NCBI GenBank assembly: GCA_963556695.1
Contig: CAUWAG010000010.1
Location: 5,456,001-5,520,000 of the forward strand
DNA from: Anthostomella pinea
Taxonomy: Eukaryota > Ascomycota > Sordariomycetes > Xylariales > Xylariaceae
DNA length: 64,000 nucleotides
Direction: 5' to 3'
The translations under genes were made by a program, and so were the position numbers. Shown here piece after piece: positions 44,508 through 55,223 of this stretch (the first letter of the stretch is position 1; every line of letters begins with the position of its first letter). A model generated the notes under the pieces. It saw only the letters and a program-made list of their open reading frames with translations. It did no database searches and had not been told where the DNA came from.

Positions 44508-46532
44508 CTTTGCTCCGATGGATGGGGAAGGCAGGAGGGCTTTCGTTCGCGATGCTGGAGGTTTGGAGGTTTGGACTTTGATAGATTGCCCCACATCGGA
44601 GGTAGTTTACCCACAAATGCCGGCCAGCTTAGTCATTCCCGTCTGGTAGGTAGGTACCGGTTCATCCATCAGGTTCACCACTTACAAAACCTGTAACCTA
44701 CAGGATACCGGGCAGTAAGTACTAAGAAAGCGCATCACGGGCTGCATATGAGATGGAGACAAATTTCTAGTTAATGCATACATATACTACCAAGGCCTCA
44801 AGACCCCACAGCAGATTCAGGAGTTTGGCTTGCCAGCGAGCTGGTAAGTGTCTCATGAACCAGAGGGGCCCGCGTGAACCAGCAAGCTGTGCCAGAACAC
44901 AAGCAGACGCCTCTGTTGGAAATATGGTTGGTAGACGGCGTGTCAGCAGCAAAAGAGTAGCGAGTATAGCATCAAGTTCGGGAGAATCGATGCGGCGAAA
45001 ATAATGATAAAGATGAAGGTGGTTTTCGCCATGGAAGGTCTCCTAACGATCGCAGCAGACGATGTGGCTTTTGATATTTCACCACCACGGCTCCCAAGCG
45101 GTTTATTTTACTAATGAGCTCTCTGACCGCAAGGGGGCTCCAAGGACTGGAGGAGGACAACCCAAGAAAAAACAACACGAACTCCCAGATATGGTCTACC
45201 TATGTAGGGAATCTGCCGCACGTGGAGGCCAGACCAAGCTAGGGGGAGGAGTATCTGCAGCAAGCATGTGCCGATGTTTACTCCTGTTCCTGATCCACAT
45301 GAACAAGACAAGACAAACAAACATCAGGGTTCATGGCAACAGTAGCAGATGGCCACAGCAGTGATGCACAAGATGCTATCCAGAATCTCAAGTCGGAAAT
45401 TGTAAAGTGGCTCTACAGCTGCAGTCATCCCTCCCGGCTGCCCGCGGCTGACAACCCACGGTCCAATCAGACGGCCCTCCTCAGCGCGTCGGCCCCACCG
45501 CAGCACGCAGTTAAAAACAGAAATTGCTGATCGAGTTTTCTCCCTTCCTTCCTTTCCTTCTTCAGATCAAAAAGTATTCACAGAGTCGCCACGACCGTCA
45601 CCTCGACAACCTCACAGTGACGAGTTGCCATTCTCAATCATGAGAAATCGCTCTGGAGATTAATCTCCTCGCTAGGAAGTCTTCCGGTCGTCTTAACCGG
45701 ACGGTGACCGGGAGATGTCGAAAAATGAGGATACATACCGATATTTACATACCGAGACTCGCGAGGCTGGCATGCCAATAGAACTAGGTAGGAGATGCAC
45801 CTGGATTGGATGAGGCCTGGACACGCCTGGTAGGGGAGCAAGTAGCCGGCTGCAGAGTGACTCGGAATTGGAAGGCATATCCCATGTCGCTGTTGGTGCG
45901 GTCCGCCGAGAGTCCATACGTAGACCTGGGACAGTCAAACACCATGAAGTCCAGTAGCTGAACATTGTTCCCATGGAGTTCGCGATGCAGATATGTGATT
46001 AGCTAGTGGTGCTTCTTCTGGCCAAGGGAGGGTGTCCTCGCGGCAGAGGATGCCATGAGAGCATGGCGAGTCTTAGCCACTGTTTCACCACGTCGCGCAT
46101 CCGGCCAGGTCCTCAACACTCCCATCTCGAACCCATCATGCCTGAGCTGGATACACCCGCGTGCACACTGGGAGCTCACCACGGCGAGAGGAATGCCGCG
46201 CAATCCCGCGTCATTCTTGCAGACCGCAGAGCCCGCGAGGCCGCCGCGATGCTGTCCTGGCTTGAGACACCGCAGGCCGGCGGCGACGCGCTTGCCGTGT
46301 TGTCGTCCGTCTTCGTTATAAGTATGCCAGGCGTCCGGCTGCTTTCAGGTCAGATCCGAAGCACTAGCGGCAACCTCTAATACTCGCAGTCACTCATTCT
46401 TAGCCATTTGGCTCCCACATTCTTTTGACACCATTCAGGCATACACACTCGTTTGCTCGCACATCCTTCGTCGTCCCCTTCCACCCCCACCGGTACATTT
46501 GGAAAAGCACATCACGACAAAACACAGATACA
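44508..46532. other. intergenic, no supported gene
   Basis: About 2 kb with chance-looking short frames. A TAGGTAGGTACC motif lies at about 44646-44656 in the promoter of the FAM32A homologue. The end (46380-46532) is C/T-rich leader for the gene at 46533. Confidence 0.45.
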
Positions 46533-47303
46533 ATGGCTCTCATCAACGGCACATCGACCTCTGCTTTCCTGTACTGCACGTCGCCCCCGGTGACGCAGAC
46601 GCTGTACACAACCGTATACGAGACTGTCCTGCCCGCCGCCTGTGAGACCAGCAAGTGGATGGCCACCTACACCGTCACGGAGACCTGCGCCGGCAACCCG
46701 TCCGACTACGTCACGCCCACCATCCCCCCGGGATTCGTCGTCACTACCGTCAGCTGCCCCGTCTGCAAGGGCCCAGACGAGATCACGATCACTTGCCCTG
46801 GCGCCCAGGCAACCGGCATGGGCAAGCCCACCGTCAACATCAGTGGCAACGGAGTCACGGCTACCATCACTCCCACGCCATCCCCCGCTGGTGCCCCCGG
46901 CCAGGGTGCTCCCGCCGCCTCCACGCCTACCGGAGGTGCTGCTGTGCCCCCAGTTACTGCTGCTGCCCCTGGAAGTGGAAGCGGTGCCGCCCCTGGAAGT
47001 GGAAGTGGAGGTGGTGCTGCCCCTGGAAGCGGAAGTGGTGCTGCTCCTGGAAGTGGAAGCGGTGCTGCTCCTGGAAGCGGCTCTGGAAGCGGCAGCGGCG
47101 CCTCGCCCGCTCCCGGCAGCTCCGGCGGATCCAGCGGCGTGCCCGCGACCAACGCCAACAGCCCAGTGCCGGGCAGCAACGGCACCACCAGCAGCAACCC
47201 TGCCCCAGTCACAGCCGGTGCCCCGTCGCTCACGACGCTCACGAGGAGCATGTTGGTTGGTGCTGGTCTGGCCTTCATCGCAGGGCCCTTCTTCCTTCTA
47301 TAG
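46533..47303 (+). CDS. Gly/Ser/Ala/Pro-repeat surface protein, GPI-anchor-like tail
   Basis: A single exon of 256 residues. The N-terminal domain (about 1-110) is Thr-rich with paired cysteines: LYCTSPPVTQTLYTTVYETV, AACETS, ETCAGN, VSCPVCKG, ITCPGA. Repeats follow, mainly AAPGSGSG over about residues 143-190, then a Ser/Pro/Asn region and a C-terminal hydrophobic segment MLVGAGLAFIAGPFFLL with small residues before it, as in GPI-anchored wall proteins. The N-terminus MALINGTSTSAFLYC is not a convincing signal peptide, which is odd for a surface protein, and no upstream exon with a better one was found. The start has a strong context (ACACAGATACAATGG). The conserved cysteine domain seems familiar from Sordariomycete GPI-type proteins, from memory only. 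Function unknown. Confidence 0.7.
   Translation: MALINGTSTSAFLYCTSPPVTQTLYTTVYETVLPAACETSKWMATYTVTETCAGNPSDYVTPTIPPGFVVTTVSCPVCKGPDEITITCPGAQATGMGKPTVNISGNGVTATITPTPSPAGAPGQGAPAASTPTGGAAVPPVTAAAPGSGSGAAPGSGSGGGAAPGSGSGAAPGSGSGAAPGSGSGSGSGASPAPGSSGGSSGVPATNANSPVPGSNGTTSSNPAPVTAGAPSLTTLTRSMLVGAGLAFIAGPFFLL
46961..47100 (+). repeat. coding minisatellite (AAPGSGSG units)
   Basis: About five imperfect copies of a 24-base unit encoding AAPGSGSG inside the surface-protein gene, with codon differences (AGT/AGC, GCC/GCT) between units. Such arrays often vary in length between strains. Confidence 0.85.
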
Positions 47304-48770
47304 GTGTCATCGTTCTTATTAATAATCCGGGTTTGATGGATGGATGGATGGCTGGTTGGGGCTTGAGCGGCGCCGGCGGGTTGGGTTGGCTATCGGCTCA
47401 TATTTTCTCGGACATGGTTCATGACTTATGTCTTCTCTCACATCGCGGATGCTTGGCTTGGTTTAATCATAGAAAACAGCTGGGTGTCTACCTATCTCTG
47501 GGCTATCTATACATGTGGACTAGTTGATGTTGGTTGCTTTCTTTTTCCACGCGGTCTCTTATGGCATTAATTGAAACAAGTTCAAACATACCTCTCGGCG
47601 TCGCTCGTTTCCTTTCGTGATTGGTTTCTAGCAACTACGACGGCTCGTGGCTACAGGACTCGGTCGGTCGAGGTTTCCTATCATCATACTTAGTTGCCTC
47701 TCCTTGTTCACGCTCATCTAGACTAACTGATCATATACAGTACAGGTGATCACATCTCCTGACCCATCAGTGTGTGACCATGTGTCCCCGAAGCAAGGCC
47801 AACCACATGATTCGAGCCCAAAATGTGCTGAAGAGCGGGCAGTCTCTTGGCTTTTGCTCGTCAGACTATCCGCGATACAAAGCTTCAAGGAACCAGGCAG
47901 GCTAGACACGGAGAATGAGGTAAAAAGGGGAATAGTCTAGAATACGGGGGAGTGTTGATAGGGGGTCAGGAAAGACGAGTGAGAGACGCAATGGCAGCAT
48001 GATTAGAACAGAGGAGTGCCGCGCCCTCTGTTGGTCTGTGATAGATGGTTTCGTTGTTTTCCGACTTCCTCATTTCCCGTTACGCTCCTTTGCCCCCTGG
48101 CGGGTTGGTTTTCAGCCCATGTCCCTAGATACTGACGGTATATATACCAGGTGACGCTGCGCAGAGTTTTTCCGAGGGACGATGATATGTCACCGAACGG
48201 AAGGTACTGCTGTTCAGGCACTGCGATGTGTGGCAATTGATGCGGCTCAGCGTCAGCAGCGCGGGATAATGCAAGACTCGCAGTAGGCCCTCCTACTCAT
48301 ATGTTTGCCACTGCGGAGGTTTGAATGGCGGTATGGATTGTTGGTGGATGGGCCCCGGTCATATCAGATGAATGGAGGAAGCAGGTACGATGCGTACGGT
48401 CTAATGGCTGACGGACGCCCCGAAGAAGTCAAGACAAGCGGTATCAAGCAGTTTCCATCCTGAACTCTGACAACATCCGTGCTGTGTTTGCGATGGCCTC
48501 GACCGCCGTTTTGTTTGCTTGGAGTCAACAGTGGGAAAGGACTGACTGTACGGCGTGCGCTTTGTGCCGACCATGCAGTAAACATGCGTGAACAACCCAG
48601 ACAAAGACGCAGTAGCACAACAAAACATTCGCAATCGAGGAGACAACCGTTTTCAGAACACAGTCGACATTTCCTGCCAACCTTGCTGCCTCAACGTCGC
48701 ACGCATTACTTCCTGCTGGTTCGTCACCCCGAATTTATCAAGCAGCACCCGGCCAATCACGATTGGCGAC
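47304..48770. other. intergenic, no supported gene
   Basis: 3' flank of the surface-protein gene, including a short GATG repeat at about 47335-47350, then featureless DNA up to the orphan gene at 48771. Confidence 0.45.
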
Positions 48771-49262
48771 ATGGGAAAATTCGTGGATCTCGACGACTTT
48801 ATCGAGTGGTTCATCGCACGCAAGACATCTGTTTGGGGCATCTTTGCGTTTGGAATCACGGCTTGCGACAGTGGGGGCAGAGTAGTCACTACACCCGACT
48901 CCCAGACCTGGGCCACGATAGTCCTATCGACGGATGGACAACTGGGCGAGGCCGAGGCCAGCACGATACTCCGGCTCCTCGATGTTACCATTGCGGATAA
49001 CATGCTCAAGCAGCAGTTGCCTGGAAGACTAGCGTACCGCATCGAGTCGAGCGGCAAGTCATACCGAGCGAGAGCGTGCCGCGCAAAGAGCGGGCAGTTG
49101 AGCACGGCGGAGATCATCAAGCAGGGCGAGATAGAGGTGACGAGCGAGGAGTCGGACGGCGAAACGACACGCCCTGCGACGCCCCAGGGCCTCGTAGAAA
49201 GGCAGGTGGTGGAAGTAGAGCTTGATGCCGGGGGATCTGATGGTGACGGCTGTCACAATTGA
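48771..49262 (+). CDS. orphan 163-residue protein
   Basis: A single exon. The frame is open from further upstream (48588), but the start at 48771 (GGCGACATGGG) gives a coherent protein beginning MGKFVDLDDFIEWFIARKTS. The first half is predicted folded, with VWGIFAFGITACDSGG and a helix ending LLDVTIADNMLKQQLPG. The second half is polar and acidic (EIEVTSEESDGETTR). No signal peptide or membrane helix is seen. I do not recognise it. The frame's length and composition favour a real gene, but with no intron or homology the call is moderate. Confidence 0.5.
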   Translation: MGKFVDLDDFIEWFIARKTSVWGIFAFGITACDSGGRVVTTPDSQTWATIVLSTDGQLGEAEASTILRLLDVTIADNMLKQQLPGRLAYRIESSGKSYRARACRAKSGQLSTAEIIKQGEIEVTSEESDGETTRPATPQGLVERQVVEVELDAGGSDGDGCHN

Positions 49263-50047
49263 TGGTCGATGATGACGAGGTGTACATAAGAAATGCGAAA
49301 GTCAAAGAGTGCGGCTCTCGGCGCACGTTGCAACCAACATCGAAGACCGGGACGTGGCCGGGCAGCCGGGGTTGGTCCCCTTAACACATGACACCCCAAC
49401 CTCCGGAGAAGCAGGGAGGTTCGTCCAGCCTATAAGCACGCCACCGTTATAATCGACCTGCTTATTCGGGAAAGTCGCCCACAATGTTGCATACTACTGC
49501 TAGTATAGGTTGGCACGTGGGAGTATGCCGTCTTATCATTGCTTCGGTCAGTGCCGGAAGCTCACCTTATTAATAATACTACCTTAAGTTATCACCGGTA
49601 TCTATCTGCTGTACAGGTAGACAGTAGACACCGGAGTGGCCCGTCGCACCCCGTCGCACCCCGTCGCACCCATCCCGATTACCGGCCGTACCCACACAGC
49701 CCTGCAGGGACGCGGAGATGGTCGACCAAAATGGACATTGGAGAGCAACAGCCTATCACACATGTTCAATGCTCCCAAACGGGCGACGGTCGATGCGACC
49801 TTCTGACATCTACGATCTGTAGTACAATACCCTGTGCCTGCATGTGTTATATGCAGTCCGCCTGCTTGGGAGTTCGCGTGCAGGTCGGTGACCCAGACTC
49901 GCATTCAGATAAATACCCTCTCGAGTCTCTTCTCCTTTACTCCTAAGCTTTGCCCCACCTGCTTGACTTTCCTTGGATCGATCTTCTTGCATCGTCCTGG
50001 CTCGAGTCAAGTGAAAGTCCACCTGGACAATATACAGCCTTTGCACG
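49263..50047. other. intergenic with short tandem repeat
   Basis: A perfect three-copy 10-bp repeat (CCGTCGCACC) lies at 49641-49670. The last about 130 bases are the leader of the phosphoesterase gene. No gene is supported. Confidence 0.55.
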
Positions 50048-52379
50048 ATGCAGTACCTTAGCATCGCCTCGGCGGCGCTCGTCGCTCTCGTTTCAGCTGC
50101 ACAGGCTTGCGGGAGCTGCTACGGCCCGACCAACCATGTCGAGCACGTCCGGCATGTCAAGCGCATGCAGCCGGGTGCCATCAACGCCACGTACGGGCCG
50201 TCAAGGGCACTCGAATGGGGGCAGCTGAACTTCCTCCACACCGTATGACCCTGGCTCTATCTCACTCCGATCGCTCGGTGCCGGTTGCTGACCAGAGTGC
50301 AGACCGACACCCACGGTTGGCTCGAGGGGCACTTGAAGGAGGCCAACTATGGCGCTGACTGGGGCGACTTTGTCACCTTCTCGACCCATTTCAAGCAACA
50401 GGCCGGCAACAGTAAGATAAATTCTCAATGTCTGGTTGCTTGATGAGTTACATTTCAAGCTGAGTCCGTGTCTCGCAGTGGGTGTCGATATCCTCCTGGT
50501 TGACACTGGTAGGTGTGCTCCTCGGCCCATAATCGTAGGCATACAGTCTGACAAGTTGTGATAGGCGATCTGCACGACGGCGCCGGACTCAGCGATGCGA
50601 CATCGCCCGACGGCGAGATCTCAATGAAGATCTTCGACCAGGTTGACTATGACCTGTTGGCCATCGGTAACCACGAGCTGTACCTTGCCGACGTGGCCTA
50701 CCAGACCCTGAATGAGATCTCGGCATACTGGGGCGAAAAGTATCTCACCTCCAACGTCCAGATCGCGAACCAGGAGACCGGTGAATGGCAGTACATCGGC
50801 AAGACGCAGAGATACTTCACCACAGAGCATGGCCTCCGCATCATGGCCTTTGGTGTGCTGTTCGACTTTACCGGCAACACCAACGTCACCAACGTCATCA
50901 CGGCCGACGCCATGGTGGCAGAGCAATGGTTCCTGGACGCCATCAACACCAGCGATCCCATCGATGTCTTTGTTGTCCTTGGCCACAACCCGGCGCGTGA
51001 CAGCACGTTTCAAGTCGTGTTCGACGCCATCCGTGCCGTGCACTCCGAGACCCCCATTCAGTTCTTTGGTTTGTTTGACCCTTCCAAGATCTCCCGCCGG
51101 TTGACCCTCTGCTGATCTAAAATCTAGGAGGCCATAGCCACATCCGCGACTTTGTTGTCTATGACCAGAGCAGCACCTCGATCGAGTCTGGTAGGTCATC
51201 ACAAGGACATGGACTTAATGTAATCTGACTCGCTGGCAGGTCGTTACTGCGAGACACTAGGCTGGGTTTCCATGTCTGGGTTCAACGCCGACAACAGTGG
51301 CTACGACGGCATATCGCCCAACCCTGCCGGAGTTCCCAACCCCACGCGCAAGGCAACTACCAACTCAACATCCCCCTTTCTGTATTCCCGCCGCTATCTC
51401 GACTGGAACCGCCGGACGCTCGAGTACCACGCGGCGACCTGGTACAACGACAGCTTCGACTACGACAACGGGCGCGAAGCCACAGCTGAAGTAACCAGTT
51501 ACCGGAAACAGCTCAACCTCGAGGATCTATACGGCTGCGTACCGCAGGACTACTGCATGACGTGCGCACCGTTCAACAGCTCGGACAACATATTCCCGCT
51601 GCTCTCCGAGGCGCTGGCCGAGGTCGTCGTCAACACAACCCGACAGGACATCGCGCGCTACGTCATCTCCAACACCGGAGGCGTCCGCTTCGACATGTAC
51701 AAAGGCCCCTTCACATATGACGACAGCTTCATCGTTTCGCCGTTCGAAGACGCCTTCTTGTACATCCCCGAGGTCCCATACGCCCTGGCGAGCACGCTCC
51801 TCGACGCCCTGAACAAGGCAGGAGCGAGTCAGAAGCGCGACCTCGGCTTCATGCCGGTCGAGCGTGACATCTGCGTTGACCCTTTCGTCGAGCCCCTTTC
51901 CGAAATCAAACGGGAGCTTGACCACGGCCACAGCCACGAGCCGCTGGGCATCAGCAGGCATCAGGTGGTCGACCTTGTCCCGGGGTACACGACGACAGAC
52001 GACTTTGAGACTGATGGCGACGACACGGCGCACTCGGCGATCCCGTACTACTCGATCCCCGATTTCTTCCAGGGCGCGGCCGGCTTTGACGCTGACGGTC
52101 ATGCGGACGTGGTTGATGTCGTGTTTGTTGACTTGTAAGTGATATGCTCCTGAACGGGACCTAGAGATGAGAGACAGGGAAGGCTAAGTACCCATGCTGA
52201 CATTGACGGTTGTCTGTAGCATCGAGAGCGACGTTCTTGCCATCCTCGGTGTAAATTACAGCTCGAGCGACGTGGACTACTACAACGGCGCAGACTTCAC
52301 AACGCGGGACTTTCTGCCGTTGTTTGTCAAGCAGTCGGAGCTGTTCCAGGCCGGATTGCCTAACTGTACCGTCGGGTAG
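50048..52379 (+). CDS. secreted calcineurin-like metallophosphoesterase, 5'-nucleotidase type
   Basis: Seven exons: 50048-50242, 50303-50411, 50479-50508, 50565-51068, 51128-51190, 51240-52134 and 52220-52379. All introns are GT..AG and the frame gives 651 residues. The signal peptide is [20 protein letters not shown]. The metallophosphoesterase core shows the ordered metal-binding blocks: [10 protein letters not shown] (D.H), [11 protein letters not shown] (GD), IGNHELY (GNHE), LGHNPARD and GGHSHIRDF (GHxH). This order and the C-terminal domain match the fungal family including yeast YHR202W, related to 5'-nucleotidases. The middle holds N-glycosylation sequons (NVTN, NTSD, NSTS). A His-rich DHGHSHEP stretch occurs near residue 545. 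It is likely a secreted or vacuolar phosphohydrolase; the substrate is not fixed by sequence. Exon 3 is only 30 bases, but its phase and motif (DILLVDTGD) support it. Confidence 0.9.
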
Positions 52380-52909
52380 GAAGGACGGTGCGTGCCTATC
52401 GCAGGCTGGCGTCGATCGACATGTAATGAGTACGGCAATGTGACTAATAATGAGTAACGAGGATGATGATTCACACCCCACGACGAGCGATCTTGTTTAG
52501 TTCGCACGGGCCGTTCTATTTGACATGGTCCCTGGTGGAAACTGGAATCCGTCGCATGTTCATCCGTTGACCATGACTCTGTAACATGGGAGTTAGGCTA
52601 ATGTCCGATGTCAAGACAGCATGTGCTCGTAACCGAAGTAGACATGTAGGTTGTCATTGCTGATGCACGGCTCTGGTAAACCTTTTGTTTACCCCTCCTG
52701 AATCCACCGTAGGACACCAATGTGTGCGCGGGGCCAGACCATACCAGCAACCCAGTCGAGGAAAAGCCAACCGAAACAAAAACGCCATGCCATCATGGTC
52801 CATACTTCCATAGCCCCCCAGTTCATAGCACAGGTTAAGAGTAGTCACTCGACCCAGGCAGAGGCTCTCTCTGCAGACCACGCGACAAAAGTCGAGAACA
52901 CACATCACA
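52380..52909. other. 3' flanks of convergent genes
   Basis: 530 bases between the phosphoesterase stop and the convergent small gene's stop. Nothing else is seen. Confidence 0.5.
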
Positions 52910-53313
52910 TCAGCCGACCAAGCTGCCGTCGGGCTTCTTGCTCCTATGCTGATCCCGCATAAACTCCTCGATGCTGGGGTCGTGGTGCGGCCGGACGGGC
53001 GGGCCGGGCGTCTCCTTCGGCACGGCGGCCTTGGACGTCTTGTCGTCCTGGCTCTCGGTGCCGAAGATCTTGCCCGCTGCGGGGACGTATTCGGTGACTT
53101 GGGGCAGCGCGTCAGTTCAGCAAAGCGGCGACGGAGGATGAGTGCCTGTATCTGTGCCAGACAAATATAGGCATCTGCTTACATACCCTTCTCGATCAGG
53201 CTTGGCTGGCCCGTGGTGTCCTTGCCGTTGTTGGGGTTCCGGGCGTCCTTAGCGACCTGGTCCAGCTGGTCTTTATAGCTCATCTCATTACCGGGTGTTT
53301 GGGAGGAGGACAT
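52910..53313 (-). CDS. small soluble protein of unknown function
   Basis: Two exons, 53187-53313 and 52910-53097, flank an 89-base intron (donor GTATGT, acceptor CCAAG) and give 104 residues. The protein is hydrophilic, Pro/Lys/Asp-rich and without cysteines: MSSSQTPGNEMSYKDQLDQV, then SLIEKVTEYVPAAGKIFG, a PGPPVRPHHDPSIEEFMRDQ segment and a Gly-Ser tail. The KVTEYVPAAGKIFG helix and the HDPSIEEFMRDQH motif look like a small conserved fungal family, possibly stress- or conidiation-related, but I cannot name it. Joining in frame across a good intron is the main evidence that it is real. Confidence 0.65.
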
Positions 53314-54065
53314 GTTGTTGGCGGTGGTGAGGTGGTAGATCTGCAGGTTGGACCGGACGGTATGTATGTAGTGAGTCGGGAGTGAGTGAACATGAACCCC
53401 CGTGTTTTGAGGTGGTATTGACGGGTCGATGAATATTGGAAACATGGTGGATCTACTAGATCCATGGCAGGAACATGATAAACCTGGTAGTAGCACACAT
53501 CACACAACACGTCATCCCAGGCCCGGCTACATGTACCGGCAACCTGGGTTGGCATTGGAACTTGGCGCATGCCCGACCTGGCTATAGCGAGGCAGGGGTG
53601 CTTCAGCTGATAAGCCCTACCTTACCTACATGTATGCACTTACATACATGTAGGCACACTGCATAGACGTTTGTGTGTACTATATGATAAAAGGAATAGC
53701 TTCGTAGGCCATAGCACATTCCTGCTGACCTAAGTGTAACAGTCCATGCTATTCAATATGAACGACTTGTTGGTAAAAGATAGACTTTCCAACCGGGGTT
53801 TGAAACACCAACTATAGTGTGTTTCAAAACCCCGTCTTTTGAAGTTTCGCTTGGCCTTTTCTCAGCTTTTCTTATCGCAACGGAGGAATCTCTAAAACCC
53901 CTCAACCCCTCAACCCCTCAACCCTTTAACCCCGCGATATATACCCAAGGTACTTCTTAAATTTCTTTATTCCACCACGTCTGATCCATCCACGGACCGA
54001 CCGAACGACCGGCTGCGATTCCTCGACAGCCACCAGGCCACCGCACCGACAAGAGCGAGCAAATA
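53314..54065. other. divergent intergenic region
   Basis: Lies between two divergent genes (52910 minus, 54066 plus). It holds the inverted repeat at 53794-53834 and a three-copy CCCCTCAAC repeat at about 53897-53924. The rest shows no gene. Confidence 0.55.
53794..53834. repeat. near-perfect inverted repeat (hairpin)
   Basis: Arms CGGGGTTTGAAACAC (53794-53808) and GTGTTTCAAAACCCCG (53819-53834) are complementary except for one extra base, around a 10-base loop. It lies 230 bases upstream of the CobW-type gene, so it could be a regulatory palindrome, or the remains of a tiny inverted-repeat element. Confidence 0.85.
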
Positions 54066-55223
54066 ATGGCGCCGATTCCCATCACCATCATAACGGGGTT
54101 CCTAGGCTCGGGCAAGACGACGCTCCTCCTAAACCTAGTACCACAGCTGCGGCTTGCGAACCCAGACTACCGGCTCGCCCTACTGAAAAACGAGTTCGGC
54201 GACGTGGCCGTGGACTCGCAGCTCGCCGCCAGCAGCGCCGTGTCGGGCGTCCAGGAGCTGCTCAACGGCTGCATCTGCTGCAACTTAGTCGGGCAGCTGG
54301 GGCCGGCCCTGGCCGAGCTGCGCGATTCTGTGCAGCCAAATCGCATCGTCGTCGAGACCTCGGGCAGCGCCTTCCCGGCCACGCTGGCCATGGAGGTGAA
54401 CCGCGCCGCGCGCGACACCGGGGGGCAGTTCGTGCTGGATGGCGTCATTACTGTTATTGATGTCGAGAACTGGAAGGGCTACGAGGACACGAGCTACACG
54501 GCGCGCGTGCAGGCGCGCTATACGGACCTGGTGGTTTTCAATAAGTGGGAGGACTCCGACGAGCGCCGCTTCGACGACTGCCTCGATCGCCTCGGCGACC
54601 TCGAGGTTGATATCGCCTGGGTCAAGAGCGACAGGGGGCGCGTGCCCGTCGACGTCGTCTTCGGCATCGATGGCGGGCTGGCGCGGACGCTGACTGAGGA
54701 AGAGCCGAAACCGAAGAACGGAGGACACGCACATGATGAACACGAACACAACAAGCATGAACATAGCCACGACCACCAGACCGAGGTCGAGGTCCTCTCG
54801 GTGACGCTGAGAGGAGAGGGCCAGGGAGGAGGAAACCGGCCGCCGGCCGTGAACGTGCCGAAGCTCATGGCCCTCCTGAACGCGGCGCCCAAGGACGAGG
54901 TGTACCGCATCAAATCGGTGCTGATGGCGCCGTCAACGGTCCGCAGCTCCGGCGACGACGAGGAGCCGACGCCGTCCCATGACCCGCCGCGTCGATACAT
55001 CCTCAACTGGGCCTTCGGCCGCTGGACATTCACGCCGCTCGAGACCGGAAACACAAACAAGCACGAATCGAGCAACAAGACCGTGCTGCGCATGACCGTG
55101 ATCCTGGCGCGGTACGAGAGCACCAAGTGGAAGAAGAGGCTCGAGTCGGGCGGCTTCCTCGAGCTAGACGGCGGTAACGGTGATAGTGACAAGGGCGAGT
55201 TGACCGTGACCAAGATTGCTTAG
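54066..55223 (+). CDS. CobW/COG0523-type GTPase metallochaperone
   Basis: A single exon of 385 residues. Family: G3E GTPases that deliver metals, often zinc, to client proteins. Seen: Walker A TGFLGSGKTTLLL (10-22), a switch region KNEFGDVAVDS, the metal-binding CxCC motif NGCICCNL (about 68-75), VVETSGSAFP (about 95-104), DVENWKGYED, and base recognition FNKWE in place of the usual NKxD. The C-terminal half has a histidine-rich linker (HAHDEHEHNKHEHSHDHQ, about 220-240), which suggests zinc or another divalent metal is bound, then the CobW C-terminal domain, ending EVEVLSVTLRGE..WAFGRWTF. The start MAPIPITIITGFLG is at the expected position. It acts in the cytosol; the client is unknown. Anything upstream that senses zinc is not visible, apart from the hairpin. 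Confidence 0.92.
   Translation: MAPIPITIITGFLGSGKTTLLLNLVPQLRLANPDYRLALLKNEFGDVAVDSQLAASSAVSGVQELLNGCICCNLVGQLGPALAELRDSVQPNRIVVETSGSAFPATLAMEVNRAARDTGGQFVLDGVITVIDVENWKGYEDTSYTARVQARYTDLVVFNKWEDSDERRFDDCLDRLGDLEVDIAWVKSDRGRVPVDVVFGIDGGLARTLTEEEPKPKNGGHAHDEHEHNKHEHSHDHQTEVEVLSVTLRGEGQGGGNRPPAVNVPKLMALLNAAPKDEVYRIKSVLMAPSTVRSSGDDEEPTPSHDPPRRYILNWAFGRWTFTPLETGNTNKHESSNKTVLRMTVILARYESTKWKKRLESGGFLELDGGNGDSDKGELTVTKIA

Noticed and set aside
46006..46380. Plus-strand 124-codon frame before the surface-protein gene
   Set aside because: No signal, motif or intron; the region reads as promoter and chance frame.
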